64,000 nucleotides of DNA from Beijerinckiaceae bacterium. GTDB taxonomy: Bacteria; Pseudomonadota; Alphaproteobacteria; Rhizobiales; Beijerinckiaceae. The DNA is taken from positions 62,001 to 126,000 of the forward strand of contig CANGBC010000003.1 in NCBI GenBank assembly GCA_947452005.1. Direction: 5' to 3'. Positions 1 to 10,108 of the stretch are shown here, piece after piece (position 1 is the first letter of the stretch; each line of letters begins with the position of its first letter). The notes beneath the pieces were generated by a model, which searched no databases, had not been told where the DNA came from, and saw only the letters and a program-made list of their open reading frames with translations. Made by a program: the position numbers and the translations under genes.

Positions 1-267
1 GCCCTTGCGCAAGAGGCGCAAGATTGCGGTGCGTGCACGGATCTTGATCGTGCGACGATGGCTGAACCTGTGATGGTGCCAGCCCTTCCGGCTGCACCAA
101 GGCCTTTGGCCACACCTGATCGTGGTCAGGCATTCGATATTCCCGGCGTCAATGTGCCGAGCATCTATTACAAGCCCGGCGCTGGTCTCTGGGTGAGTGA
201 TGCCACACCGGGCGGCGTTTTCGTGCGGCCGAAGAAAGACAAATTCTCGATCGACATGCGCTTCTAA
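1..267 (+). CDS. C-terminal part of an unidentified protein, cut by window start
   Basis: The reading frame is open from the first base and stops with TAA at 265-267, so this is the last 88 or so codons of a gene that begins outside the window. An internal ATG at 58 exists but nothing marks it as the start. The tail is Pro/Gly-rich and ends in an aromatic residue (DMRF). I recognise no domain. Its stop overlaps by a few bases the stop of the convergent amidase gene. Function unknown. Confidence 0.55.
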   Translation, partial: ALAQEAQDCGACTDLDRATMAEPVMVPALPAAPRPLATPDRGQAFDIPGVNVPSIYYKPGAGLWVSDATPGGVFVRPKKDKFSIDMRF

Positions 268-1016
268 TCGCGAGATGCAATCAGATCGCGCAGGGTTGTG
301 ATGGTTGAGGCATCCGCAATGCCATCCACGCGCTCTTGACGGAAGTGGCGCTGAAACGCACGCACCACTTGCTCCGTTGCCTGATCAAAAACACCCGTCA
401 CGCTAATGCCATAGCCATAGATGGCAAACATGGCTTGCAGCGCCTGCACCGGCTGGCCCTCATCGCCCAGCGCAAAAAAGCGCCCGCCCGATATTGGCGC
501 GGGCTTTACCCAATGGCCCACACCGCGTGCGGCCAAAACAGCCCACGGAAATTTTTCACCCGGATCGCATTTGCGCGCGGGCGCCACATCCGAATGCGCC
601 AGCACGCGATGCTGGGGAATGATGTGCCGCGCGCGCAGATCAGCGCAGAGCGCAATAGTCGCTTCAATTTGAGCATCAGTGAAGGGTGGCGAGCCGCCCT
701 CATTCCCCGGATTGACGATCTCAATGCCAATCGAGCGCGAATTGATATCGCTCTCGCCAGACCACGAGGCCACGCCTGCATGCCAGGCACGACGCGCTTC
801 GGGCACGAGCTGGAGAATATCGCCATCTTCCCAGATGAAATAATGCGCTGAGACTTCCGACAATGGATTGGTGAGGCGCTGCAGCGCTTCTGTGCCGGTG
901 GGCATGCCTGTGTAATGCACGAGGATCATGTCAGGCGCACCGCCCTTGCGCTCGCCGTGATTGGGCGAGGGAAAGACTTTTTTGGCGTGCGGCGAATCCG
1001 GCTTGGGCTGGCTCAT
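264..1016 (-). CDS. N-acetylmuramoyl-L-alanine amidase with C-terminal peptidoglycan-binding domain
   Basis: 250 aa. Amidase_2 (AmpD/AmiD-type) zinc amidase that cleaves the amide bond between MurNAc and L-Ala in peptidoglycan or recycled muropeptides. Seen: first zinc His in ILVHYTG, Glu in IGIEIVNPG, the second zinc His in LAHSDVAP, and the CDPG segment that carries the third ligand region. The last ~65 residues (GDEGQPVQALQ to STITTL) form a PG_binding_1 domain. I chose the ATG at 1014-1016 (MSQPKPDS) because longer readings run through a terminator and the upstream lipoprotein gene. There is no obvious signal peptide, so a cytoplasmic recycling role like AmpD is possible, although the two-domain layout is AmiD-like. 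Probably expressed from its own promoter, because a terminator hairpin lies just upstream. Confidence 0.87.
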   Translation of the reverse strand: MSQPKPDSPHAKKVFPSPNHGERKGGAPDMILVHYTGMPTGTEALQRLTNPLSEVSAHYFIWEDGDILQLVPEARRAWHAGVASWSGESDINSRSIGIEIVNPGNEGGSPPFTDAQIEATIALCADLRARHIIPQHRVLAHSDVAPARKCDPGEKFPWAVLAARGVGHWVKPAPISGGRFFALGDEGQPVQALQAMFAIYGYGISVTGVFDQATEQVVRAFQRHFRQERVDGIADASTITTLRDLIASRD

Positions 1017-1029
1017 GGCCCTGTCATAA

Positions 1030-1062
1030 ACAAAACCCTCTCCACACGGGAGAGGGTTTTGC
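1030..1062 (-). terminator. Rho-independent terminator after the glycine-zipper lipoprotein gene
   Basis: The arms AAAACCCTCTCC (1032-1043) and GGAGAGGGTTTT (1049-1060) form a 12-bp perfect stem with a 5-nt loop. On the minus strand it is followed by a T-rich run. It lies 10 bp past the stop of the lipoprotein gene and 16 bp before the start of the amidase gene. Confidence 0.75.
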
Positions 1063-1071
1063 GAGATCTCA

Positions 1072-1362
1072 TCAATAGCGCACCCAGCGCACACAATATT
1101 GGTCGCCATAGCGATCATAGGCGACGCGTGCGCAGCGGCGGCGATCATCTGGTGCCGTATTGGCCCCGATAATGGCACCGGTTGCCGCACCCAGAGCACC
1201 GCCCACCAGCGCGCCAGAGCCACGGCCCGTGGCCAGACCACCAATGGCTGCGCCTGTGGCGCCACCAATCAAAGCGCCACCCGTGGCGCGCTCACCCGGC
1301 GTATTGCAGCCTGCCAGCGGCAGAGCGGCCAATAGTGATGCTGCGAGGAGAATTCTTTTCAT
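1072..1362 (-). CDS. Glycine-zipper outer-membrane lipoprotein
   Basis: 96 aa. A short hydrophobic signal ends in a lipobox (LAGC, Cys19), so the mature protein is probably lipidated and sent to the outer membrane. Residues ~26-68 are a glycine-zipper repeat (GGALIGGATGAAIGG and so on), as in the Gly-zipper_YMGG/OmpA-like 17 kDa surface-antigen family. The C-terminus (RCARVAYDRYGDQYC) has two Cys and several aromatic residues. A GGGAG ribosome site lies 8 nt before the ATG. Proteins of this type are abundant envelope proteins of unknown exact function. A terminator follows directly. Confidence 0.85.
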   Translation of the reverse strand: MKRILLAASLLAALPLAGCNTPGERATGGALIGGATGAAIGGLATGRGSGALVGGALGAATGAIIGANTAPDDRRRCARVAYDRYGDQYCVRWVRY

Positions 1363-1452
1363 GTGGCAGCTCCCTTGGAATGAACCCAGCGCGAGAGAAG
1401 TAGAGCACAGGCGCGTGGACCCGTCATCTGATCAGGATCAAGAGCGGCAAAC

Positions 1453-1481
1453 TTGACCCGCCCGCATGCGCTCTCTAGGAG
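1453..1481 (+). promoter_or_regulatory. Candidate sigma-70 promoter for rnpB
   Basis: TTGACC (1453-1458), a 17-bp spacer and TAGGAG (1476-1481). It ends 7 nt before the first base of the conserved RNase P RNA 5' helix at ~1488. The position fits; the -10 match is moderate. Confidence 0.5.
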
Positions 1482-1487
1482 CATGAG

Positions 1488-1869
1488 CGCCAGTCGGCTG
1501 GACGGCCGCTGTCGCAAGACAGAGGAAAGTCCGGGCTCCATGAAGATACGGTGCCGGATAACATCCGGCGAGGGTGACCTCAGGGAAAGCGCCACAGAGA
1601 TTGAACCGCCATGGCTCTCAGCCAAGGTAAGGGTGAAAAGGTGCGGTAAGAGCGCACCGGACCTCCAGCAATGGGGGTCGCATGGCAAGCCCCACCGGGA
1701 GCAAAACCGAATAGGGGTGACAAGATTCACGCAAGTGCATCGGGCCTGTCTTCAGGTCGTCGCCCGGGTTGGTCGCTAGAGGCGGTTGGTAACAACCGTC
1801 CCAGAGGAATGGCCGTCACGTGCGGAGCAATCCGCGCCATACAGAACCCGGCTTATAGGCCGACTGGCA
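1488..1869 (+). ncRNA. rnpB: RNase P RNA (type A)
   Basis: Catalytic RNA of ribonuclease P, which trims tRNA 5' leaders. The conserved core GAGGAAAGTCCGGGC is present near 1524, ACAGA and AGGGTGA/GGTAAG elements lie in the middle, and the 3' core ACAGAACCCGGCTTATAG lies near 1842-1859. The ends pair: GCCAGTCGG (1489-1497) with CCGACTGGC (1860-1868), which is helix P1. A T-run right after P1 fits termination. The ~380-nt length is normal for alphaproteobacteria. No protein-coding frame here is credible. Confidence 0.96.
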
Positions 1870-1872
1870 TTT

Positions 1873-2619
1873 TTATTTCACGTCGAAACCGCGTCGCGCA
1901 AAGGTCTCAACACCCTTTGCCGACGTGACGGCCGCGAAAAAATCTTTCGCCGCTGCACTGCTGGCACCTTCTTTGGTCAACGCGACCGCGTAAGACGACA
2001 CAAGCTGATAGGTGTCCGGCATCATGCCGCCGACATCAACGCCCGGCACACCCTGGATTTCCGTCGTCTGCGTGAAGCCGATCTGCGCTTTGCCTTCCGC
2101 CACGGCCTTCGACACATCAGCGCCATCGCGGCCATAAACAGCCTTGGCTTTCATGGGCTCAAGAATACCCATCTGCTCGAGTGTTTTTGAGAAGTGGATG
2201 CCGGTTGTCGCGCCTTGCGCGGGGTCAGGCCATGAGACAGTGGACGCAGCCAAGAGCACGTCTTTGAATTTGTCTGCGCTCGAAATATCGGGGCGCGCCG
2301 CGCCCTGCTTCACGGCCATGCCCATACGCACGCGGCCAACGACAATCGGCTCAGCCTCAACCAGAAAAGCTTTCGCATCGCGAAGGCCACCGAGCGAAGA
2401 GAAAACCACATCGGCCTTTTCGCCATCAGTCAGTTTCTTGCCAATGCCACCTGCCGTGCCAAAGCTCGCGACAATCTTGTGGCCGGTGTCTTTCTCGAAA
2501 GCGCCAACAATATCCTGAACCGCCTGCGACACGGCACCCGTGGCAAAAACCTTGATCTCCGCCGCATGGGCGGGGGCGGCAAGGGCGACAAGGGTAGCGA
2601 TGGCGGCGATGCGGATCAT
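1873..2619 (-). CDS. Periplasmic molybdate-type (ModA-like) substrate-binding protein
   Basis: 248 aa. N-terminal Sec signal (MIRIAAIATL to AHAAE), then a type II solute-binding fold that opens with IKVFATGAV and has the DVVFSS and ATTGIHFSKTLEQMG segments of the ModA/SBP_bac_11 family. Chosen start is the ATG at 2617-2619, which has AGGAAA 7-8 nt upstream. A TTG six codons earlier lacks such a site. No ModB permease or ModC ATPase is adjacent, so it is an orphan receptor here. Molybdate is only one possibility, since many alphaproteobacterial homologues of this kind have unknown ligands. A repeat element and the ettA terminator lie upstream. Confidence 0.8.
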   Translation of the reverse strand: MIRIAAIATLVALAAPAHAAEIKVFATGAVSQAVQDIVGAFEKDTGHKIVASFGTAGGIGKKLTDGEKADVVFSSLGGLRDAKAFLVEAEPIVVGRVRMGMAVKQGAARPDISSADKFKDVLLAASTVSWPDPAQGATTGIHFSKTLEQMGILEPMKAKAVYGRDGADVSKAVAEGKAQIGFTQTTEIQGVPGVDVGGMMPDTYQLVSSYAVALTKEGASSAAAKDFFAAVTSAKGVETFARRGFDVK

Positions 2620-2690
2620 GGGCGTTTTCCTGATCAATTGAGATGTTGTGTGGTTTACGGCCGAGAACGAAACCCGATCACTTCCGTCCC

Positions 2691-2773
2691 GTCATTGCGA
2701 GCAAAGCGAAGCAATCCAGAGGCAGCGCGTGAGGCTTTCTGGATTGCCGCGTCGCTGCGCTCCTCGCAATGAC
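2691..2773. repeat. Dispersed palindromic repeat, copy A
   Basis: 83-bp imperfect inverted repeat bounded by GTCATTGCGA and TCGCAATGAC, with an inner pair GCAATCCAG / CTGGATTGC. The same element occurs at 7027-7110, 40280-40354 and, as a half, at 50014-50045. A further fragment (GTCATTGCTTCGC) follows at about 2800. It is intergenic, with no open reading frame or transposase; a REP/BIME-like element. Confidence 0.8.
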
Positions 2774-2830
2774 GGCCCTGAGTTCGTTACCTCGCGCCCG
2801 TCATTGCTTCGCCTTCGGCTCACGAGACGC

Positions 2831-2860
2831 ATAAAAAAGGCGGGCCTGAGCCCGCCTTTC
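2831..2860 (-). terminator. Rho-independent terminator of ettA
   Basis: Perfect 10-bp stem AAAGGCGGGC / GCCCGCCTTT with a CTGA tetraloop. On the minus strand it is followed by a TTTTTT run and begins 12 bp past the ettA stop codon. Confidence 0.9.
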
Positions 2861-2871
2861 TCACTCGACGC

Positions 2872-4524
<1,653 letters not shown>

Positions 4525-4596
4525 GGTCGGATCACGTTTCCAGAAATGAGAAATCTGGCCTGCTTTTATCGGCTCTGCCTGACAGGGTCCAGTGGT

Positions 4597-5397
4597 CTAA
4601 AATTTGCGCCACAGGCCGATGATCGTGCCACGCTCATAGCGCGTCGACACCCCGCCGATGCTGGCGAAAGAGCCAAGCTGCAACGACCATCCACGGCCCA
4701 GTTTGGAGACGGTCGAGGCTTCGAATTTGGTCTGGCTGGGCGTGCGCATCTGCCCGGGCGCATTGGGATAAAAGGTCTGAAACCATTGCATCAGCATCAG
4801 CTGATCGGAAAACTGCCACCAGCCCAGCGTCACATCCGCCCGCACTTCATCGGGCCACGGATCCTCCCGCTTGACCCAGGCCAGCCCAAAATCAGCAAAG
4901 CCATCGCGGCCAAGCCAGCTGAGACCTGAACGCCCGAGACCCAAGAGCAATTCGCTGCGCCAGCGGTTTTCAGGCAGAAAAGCCGGGTCGCTGCGGGCTG
5001 GCACGCGGAAAAGTCCCTGAAAGGACACAACCGTGGCGCCGAAGTCGTGCACCCGCCAGCGCGCGCCCAAATCCAGCGAACCAATGTTCCACGCCTCAGC
5101 TGCGGGTGGACCTTCCATCGCCACATGACGGCCGGTTGGCACCATCATCAACGTCACATCGCGGTTGAGGCCATATTCGATCAGCGTCGAGGTTTCCGTC
5201 TTGCGATAGAGCGGCTCAGGTTGCGGGCGCCCGGACCCATCATATTTCAGCCGGGAGGCTGACAACCGCATCGTGCTGATCACTTGCCAATGGCCAGGCT
5301 CCAGCAAAAACGCGCCCGCCTGCGCCCGCTCGCTCAAGGCCGCGACCAAGACCACCAGACCGAGAACAAAAGGCGAAACTTTGGGTATGACAATCAT
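4597..5397 (-). CDS. Secreted, probably outer-membrane beta-barrel protein
   Basis: 266 aa. Signal peptide 1-27 (MIVIPKVSPFVLGLV to ERAQA|G). The rest has alternating hydrophobic/polar stretches with many aromatic residues and ends in Phe after Trp-Arg-Lys, the usual C-terminal signature of outer-membrane barrels. It resembles small transporter-type outer-membrane proteins but I cannot assign a family. No clear Shine-Dalgarno precedes the ATG, and no other in-frame start would keep the signal peptide. It is divergent from the 2OG-oxygenase gene, with ~170 bp between them, so the two promoters share that gap. Confidence 0.7.
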   Translation of the reverse strand: MIVIPKVSPFVLGLVVLVAALSERAQAGAFLLEPGHWQVISTMRLSASRLKYDGSGRPQPEPLYRKTETSTLIEYGLNRDVTLMMVPTGRHVAMEGPPAAEAWNIGSLDLGARWRVHDFGATVVSFQGLFRVPARSDPAFLPENRWRSELLLGLGRSGLSWLGRDGFADFGLAWVKREDPWPDEVRADVTLGWWQFSDQLMLMQWFQTFYPNAPGQMRTPSQTKFEASTVSKLGRGWSLQLGSFASIGGVSTRYERGTIIGLWRKF

Positions 5398-5570
5398 TTA
5401 CATAAAAGTTACGAACATAAAGGAAACAGATACATCTAGAGGGTGAGTCGCGGGGCACTGGCAAGACACAATGGCGCGTGCTGCGCCGATATGCCCACGT
5501 TGCAAAGCCTGAAGCCTTGCGCCATCTTGCGCGCCATCAGGGGCCCCATCGATCTGCCCGGAAAGTCCAC

Positions 5571-6203
5571 ATGAGCTATCTTGATTTCGACGCCCTTGCC
5601 CGCACGCCGCTGCAGAACGATCCCTATGATTGGCTGATCGTTGAAAATTTCATCAAACCTGAGCGGTTTGCGGACGTTTCCAAGGATTATCCGCAAGTGC
5701 CCGGCCCCGGCTCGCATCCGCCAGCCGAGCTCGACATTCAAGGACATTTCGCAAAGCTGATGGATGAATTCCTCGGCCCGGAATTTCAGAAGCTTGTCGA
5801 AGACAAATTCGATCTCGATCTCACCGGCCGCCCGACCATGTACACGGTGCGCGGCTTCGTGCGTCAGCGCGACGGTGAAATCCATACCGATTCCAAAACC
5901 AAGATCATCACGGTCCTGCTCTATATGAATGAGGGCTGGGAGGCCGATGGCGGTCGCCTGCGCATTCTGCGCTCAGGCACAGATCTCAATGATTACGTTG
6001 CAGAAGTGCCGCCCTATGGCGGCACGCTGCTGATCTTCCGCCGTGCAGATAATTCCTGGCACGGACACAACCCCTCTGAGGGGCCACGTCGCGCGATCCA
6101 GCTCAACTGGGTGACCAGCCAGGATGTGGTGGACCGCGAGCAGAGCCGACATTCCTTCTCGACCAAACTGAAAAAAGTCACAGGCGCCTTGTTCGGACGC
6201 TGA
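5571..6203 (+). CDS. 2-oxoglutarate/Fe(II)-dependent oxygenase
   Basis: 210 aa. Iron ligands appear as H105-x-D107 (EIHTDSKTK) and a distal His at 164 or 166 (SWHGHNPS), with Arg173/174 (GPRRAIQLNW) well placed to hold 2-oxoglutarate. This is the prolyl-4-hydroxylase-like (2OG-FeII_Oxy_3) arrangement. The start is the ATG at 5571 (MSYLDFDAL), preceded by CGGAAAG; an upstream extension is possible but has no ribosome site. The substrate is unknown. The class II aldolase gene follows 37 bp later on the same strand, so they may be cotranscribed. Confidence 0.85.
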   Translation: MSYLDFDALARTPLQNDPYDWLIVENFIKPERFADVSKDYPQVPGPGSHPPAELDIQGHFAKLMDEFLGPEFQKLVEDKFDLDLTGRPTMYTVRGFVRQRDGEIHTDSKTKIITVLLYMNEGWEADGGRLRILRSGTDLNDYVAEVPPYGGTLLIFRRADNSWHGHNPSEGPRRAIQLNWVTSQDVVDREQSRHSFSTKLKKVTGALFGR

Positions 6204-6240
6204 TGACCCCGCACCAAGAACAAGAAGAACGGAGAGAAAC

Positions 6241-6987
6241 TTGACCGATTTTGCTGGTGACAATCTTCTGCGCGCGCAAGTCGCGGCCTGCACGCTGCTG
6301 CTCAATGATCTCAAGATCATGGGCTATAGCGGGCACGTCTCAGCGCGCATTCCTGGCCGCGATGCCTATCTCATTCAAGGCTTTGACCAGCCCCGCTCAG
6401 GGCTGCGTCCGGAACATCTGCTGATCTGCGATTATGATGGCAAAATGCTCTCTGGCCCTCCCGGCCAGCGCCCGCCCGCAGAAGTCTTTTTGCATGGCGA
6501 AATTTTGCGCGCGCGCCCCGACATCAATTCGGTCGCGCATTTCCATCATGACATCACCAATGTTTTCACGCTCGTTGAAGGCGTCGAGCTGCTGCCGCTG
6601 AAGAACCATGCCGTGCGCTGGGTCTCGGGCATGCCTGTGCATGATGATCCCTCGCATGTGGCCAGCTCCGAACTTGGCCGCGCTGTGGCCAAGACGCTGG
6701 GTGCCCATCACGCGATGCAGATCCGCGCGCATGGTCAGGTTGTGTGCGCAGAATCGGTTCCCGCTGTGCTGGTTGATGCCGTGCATTTCGTCGAGAATGG
6801 CGAGGCCATGTATAATGCGGCCTCCATCGGCAAGGTGCGCCCGCTGTCTGACAGCGACATCGCCTCCTTCCTGCGCGACTTCAAGCGCGTGCCGCATGTG
6901 AAGAAGCTTTGGAAATATTACATCGAAGGCGGCAAAAGCTCAGGCCTCATCCCGGAAGACTGGGAATTGAACGTCGAGAACGCATAA
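6241..6987 (+). CDS. Class II aldolase/adducin family protein
   Basis: 248 aa. Zn-dependent aldolase fold of the fuculose-phosphate aldolase type; some members are aldolases, others epimerases or decarboxylases. The metal His pair is seen at H100 and H102 (VAHFHHD), a third His in RAHGQVV, and a possible catalytic Glu81 (PPAEVFLHGE). The start codon is TTG at 6241 with GGAGAG 7-8 nt upstream; there is no better ATG in frame. It probably shares a transcript with the preceding oxygenase and ends at a strong terminator. A sugar or a hydroxy-acid substrate are both possible. Confidence 0.85.
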   Translation: MTDFAGDNLLRAQVAACTLLLNDLKIMGYSGHVSARIPGRDAYLIQGFDQPRSGLRPEHLLICDYDGKMLSGPPGQRPPAEVFLHGEILRARPDINSVAHFHHDITNVFTLVEGVELLPLKNHAVRWVSGMPVHDDPSHVASSELGRAVAKTLGAHHAMQIRAHGQVVCAESVPAVLVDAVHFVENGEAMYNAASIGKVRPLSDSDIASFLRDFKRVPHVKKLWKYYIEGGKSSGLIPEDWELNVENA

Positions 6988-6990
6988 TAT

Positions 6991-7020
6991 GAAAAGGGCC
7001 GCTGATGCGGCCCTTTTTTA
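6991..7020 (+). terminator. Rho-independent terminator after the class II aldolase gene
   Basis: Stem AGGGCCGC / GCGGCCCT with a TGAT loop, extended by A/T pairs and followed by a run of T. It starts just after the stop codon at 6987. Confidence 0.9.
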
Positions 7021-7026
7021 TGCGTC

Positions 7027-7110
7027 GTCATTGCGAGCGTAAGCGAAGCAATCCAGAAGCAACACGTGAGGCCCCTGGATTGCTTCGTCGCTTACGCTCC
7101 TCGCAATGAC
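7027..7110. repeat. Dispersed palindromic repeat, copy B
   Basis: 84 bp, bounded by GTCATTGCGA and TCGCAATGAC, with long inner complementarity (GCGTAAGCGAAGCAATCCAG against CTGGATTGCTTCGTCGCTTACGC). The most complete copy of the family also found at 2691, 40280 and 50014. It lies between the aldolase terminator and the end of pobA. Confidence 0.85.
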
Positions 7111-7113
7111 GGG

Positions 7114-8295
7114 TTAAAACGGCAGGCCCACATAATTCTCCGCCAGTGACGTCTGCCCTGCGCGTGATGAGAGAATGTAAGCCAGCTCCGCGCCGCGCAC
7201 ACGCGCATCGAAATCATCGGTCGCGGCGAAATTATGCAGCATGCTCGTCATCCACCACGAGAAACGCTGCGCCTTCCAGATGCGGGCCAGTGCTTTGTCT
7301 GCATAGCCATCAAGGCCGTCCTGCGACTTGGTCTTGTAATAAGAGACCAAAGCATTGCGCAGATAAAAAATATCGCTCGCCGCCAGATTGAGCCCCTTGG
7401 CCCCGGTAGGCGGCACGATATGGGCGGCATCACCTGCCAGAAACAAACGTCCATGGCGCATTTTCTCGCACACGAAAGAGCGCATCGGCGTCACGCTTTT
7501 TTCAAAGATGCGCCCTGTCACCAACTTGTCCTGATCGGCCTTGGGCAAGCGCAGACGCAATTCGTTCCACACCCGGTCATCTGACCAATCATCCGGATCG
7601 GTATCAGGCAGGCACTGGATATAATGGCGCACAACCTTGGTGGAGCGCATGGAATAAAGCGCAAAGCCGCGCGAATGGCGCGCATAGATCAATTCATCCG
7701 CCACGGGCGGGGCTTCGGCCAGAATGCCAAGCCAGCCGAACGGATAGACGCGCTCGTAGATTTTCAACAGGTCGGCTGGAATGGTCTGGCGCGCCACGCC
7801 ATGAAAACCATCGCAGCCCGCAATGAAATCACAATGGACTTCATTGGTCTCACCGTCTTTCTGATAGGTCAGGCGCGGGTGATCTGTTTCGATGTCATGG
7901 ATCGCAACGGCATCGCAATCAAAACGCAAATCACCACCAGCAGCGATGCGCGCATTGATCAGATCTTTGGTGACTTCTGTCTGGCCATAGACCACGACAT
8001 GCTTGCCACCTGTCAGCTCTTCAAAATTAATCTCGAAGCGCTCATCCTCAATCGAAATATAGCAGCCCTTATGCACGAGGCCTTCGCGCGCGCAGCGCTC
8101 GCCCACGCCCGCTTCATTCAACAGATCAACCGTGCCCTGCTCGAGCACGCCAGCCCGGATGCGCCCCTCGACATAAGCGCGATCCTTGCGCTCCAGAATG
8201 ACACTGGACACACCAGCCTTGTCGAGCAATTGCGCGAGCAAAAGACCAGCGGGGCCTGAGCCGATAATGCCAACCTGTGTACGTGTGATGGCCAT
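7114..8295 (-). CDS. pobA: 4-hydroxybenzoate 3-monooxygenase
   Basis: 393 aa, the usual PobA length. FAD- and NAD(P)H-dependent flavoprotein that hydroxylates 4-hydroxybenzoate to protocatechuate, the entry to ring cleavage. FAD-binding GxGxxG at 11-16 (GSGPAGLL), the RAGVLEQ segment near 48, the DG motif (GCDGFHG) near 160, and GDAAHIVPPTGAKGLNLA near 287. GAGGATG precedes the ATG. No PobR-type regulator and no protocatechuate dioxygenase genes are in the window, so the rest of the pathway is elsewhere. It is 21 bp from the esterase gene on the same strand and may be cotranscribed with it. Confidence 0.94.
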   Translation of the reverse strand: MAITRTQVGIIGSGPAGLLLAQLLDKAGVSSVILERKDRAYVEGRIRAGVLEQGTVDLLNEAGVGERCAREGLVHKGCYISIEDERFEINFEELTGGKHVVVYGQTEVTKDLINARIAAGGDLRFDCDAVAIHDIETDHPRLTYQKDGETNEVHCDFIAGCDGFHGVARQTIPADLLKIYERVYPFGWLGILAEAPPVADELIYARHSRGFALYSMRSTKVVRHYIQCLPDTDPDDWSDDRVWNELRLRLPKADQDKLVTGRIFEKSVTPMRSFVCEKMRHGRLFLAGDAAHIVPPTGAKGLNLAASDIFYLRNALVSYYKTKSQDGLDGYADKALARIWKAQRFSWWMTSMLHNFAATDDFDARVRGAELAYILSSRAGQTSLAENYVGLPF

Positions 8296-8316
8296 GACAT
8301 CCTCAATCTTGAAAAA

Positions 8317-9165
8317 TCAGAGACGCGCTTTCAGGAAACGCAACAGGCGATGAGCGAAGAAGGCCGCATGCGAGCCTTCTTCAGCAAGCGGATCGCCCGC
8401 CCAATAATGCGGAGCACCCTCGACAATCGCCGTGCGCACCCAAAAGCCTGCCACTTTCAGCGCTTCCAGAAACACCTGCGATTGCTGCGCGGGATCAACA
8501 ACATCATCGCGTGTGCCCCAAGCCAGAAACACGCCGGGCTTATTGAGCCGCTCAATGGCGTAAGACAAAGGCGAGGCATCAAAGGCCAGACGACGATCTT
8601 TCGATGGGATCGTGCCCAAAAACAGCTCGACGATATTTTGTCCCGCCGGGCGCATAGAAAGATCATGCTTCCATTGCGCGACGAGATCGAACACGCCGTA
8701 GATGGAGACAATCGCCTTCACCTCAGACGACAGCGCCGAATAATCTGACTTGGGCTGCGCCTCTGCAAACAAAGGCTCTTGACCGGCAAGACCAACCAGC
8801 GCTGCCAGATGACCGCCAGCACTCTCGCCCATCAGCGCAACGCGCGCAGGATCGACGCCAAGACCAGCGCCTTTCACAAATTGCACAGCGGCGCGCACAT
8901 CATGCACAGCCTTGGGGAAAGACGGTGCGCCAGCACTGGCTGAGCGATAGACGGGCGCGAAAACCAGATAGCCGCGCTCGGCCAGCCAGGGGCCCAGATT
9001 CTGATAGACGGTCGGCGAGGCCTGCCGCCATCCGCCCCCGTGCAAAGCCACAATCGCGGGAAACGGCCCCGCGCCTGCTGGGCGATAGAGCGTGCCCTTC
9101 AGCGGCTGCCCGTCATGCGTGGCATAGATGACGTCTTTCTCGATCTGAACTTCGGCCCCGCTCAT
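8317..9165 (-). CDS. Alpha/beta hydrolase (HSL/BD-FAE-type esterase)
   Basis: 282 aa. Oxyanion-hole HGGGW, nucleophile elbow GESAGG, an Asp in WGTRDDVVDP and a His in GAPHYW complete the triad, as in bacterial carboxylesterases of the HSL or BD-FAE type. The start is the ATG at 9163-9165 (MSGAEVQIEK), with GGGGGA a few nt upstream; longer readings would run into the next gene. Encoded just upstream of pobA on the same strand. An aromatic-ester substrate is possible from this context but not shown. Confidence 0.85.
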   Translation of the reverse strand: MSGAEVQIEKDVIYATHDGQPLKGTLYRPAGAGPFPAIVALHGGGWRQASPTVYQNLGPWLAERGYLVFAPVYRSASAGAPSFPKAVHDVRAAVQFVKGAGLGVDPARVALMGESAGGHLAALVGLAGQEPLFAEAQPKSDYSALSSEVKAIVSIYGVFDLVAQWKHDLSMRPAGQNIVELFLGTIPSKDRRLAFDASPLSYAIERLNKPGVFLAWGTRDDVVDPAQQSQVFLEALKVAGFWVRTAIVEGAPHYWAGDPLAEEGSHAAFFAHRLLRFLKARL

Positions 9166-9211
9166 GCTTCCCCCAAAATTTCTGTCTGGGGCAATCATAT
9201 CGGAGCCGTTT

Positions 9212-10108
9212 TCAGGAAGCGAGTGCGTCAAAAGCCTCCAGCGCCAGCTCGCCGAGCCCCGCCTCCAGCGAAATTTGCGGGGCCCAGCCAATGGCCGCCT
9301 TCAGGCGGGACACATCAGCGGCCAGACAATGCACCTGCTCAGGGCCAAAGGGCACCGCGCCGAAATCGGGCTCGATCTCAGGTGCCATGAGATCGCGCAG
9401 CTTCAGCACAGTCTCGCGCAAGGGTGGCGCCTCCCCGCTGGCCAGATTGAACACGCCCTGCGCCTGCGTGGAGAGCAGATCGCAAACCGCGCGTGCGGCA
9501 TCGCGCACATGCAGATAATCCCAGCGCTGCGTGCAAGGGGTCAGCGCGGGCGCTTGGCCTTTCGCAAATTGGTGCGCCACCCAGGGCAGCATGCTTGGCG
9601 CCGTCTCACGCGGCCCGTAGAGCCCAAACAAGCGCAGCCAGATGGCGCGGCGCGCCCGTCTGTGCGCAAGCCGCAGAAGCGCTGCCCCTGTGGCCTGTTT
9701 GGCAATGCCGTAATGCGTGACCGGCTGTGTGGGCGCGTCTTCGCTCACAGGAGTGGTGGTGAGGCCATATTCAGCCTGCGTGCCAAGGCCGATGACGAGC
9801 TGGGCGCCCGCCTCCATCGCATGATCAAACAACGCCACACTGGCGGCGACATTGTCATATTGGCTGAGCAGATCGCGCGTTGCGACCGGCACGCCAGACC
9901 ACGCGCAATGGATCAAGACATCGGGGGCAAAAGCGCTGATCTGCGTAGCGCAAGACTCAAGGCGCAAAAAGTCGCCGACAAAATCTTGGGGGGCCACACA
10001 TTGCTCCGCATGGCGCACAAGCCCCGCCACGACAGCGCGGCGCTGGCGCAAGTGGTGCGCGATCTCTCGGCCCAGAAAGCCGCTGGCGCCTGTCAGGAGG
10101 ATGCGCAT
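9212..10108 (-). CDS. NAD-dependent epimerase/dehydratase family nucleotide-sugar reductase
   Basis: 298 aa. Extended short-chain dehydrogenase: Rossmann GASGFLG at 7-13, catalytic YGIAK (YxxxK), and QAEYG in the serine region. It is the third gene after rfbF and rfbG; its start overlaps the rfbG end by 16 bp, so translation is probably coupled. Expected role is to reduce or epimerise the CDP-4-keto-6-deoxyglucose made by the two upstream enzymes into a CDP-6-deoxyhexose for O-antigen or another surface glycan. The exact sugar cannot be told from sequence. Confidence 0.8.
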   Translation of the reverse strand: MRILLTGASGFLGREIAHHLRQRRAVVAGLVRHAEQCVAPQDFVGDFLRLESCATQISAFAPDVLIHCAWSGVPVATRDLLSQYDNVAASVALFDHAMEAGAQLVIGLGTQAEYGLTTTPVSEDAPTQPVTHYGIAKQATGAALLRLAHRRARRAIWLRLFGLYGPRETAPSMLPWVAHQFAKGQAPALTPCTQRWDYLHVRDAARAVCDLLSTQAQGVFNLASGEAPPLRETVLKLRDLMAPEIEPDFGAVPFGPEQVHCLAADVSRLKAAIGWAPQISLEAGLGELALEAFDALAS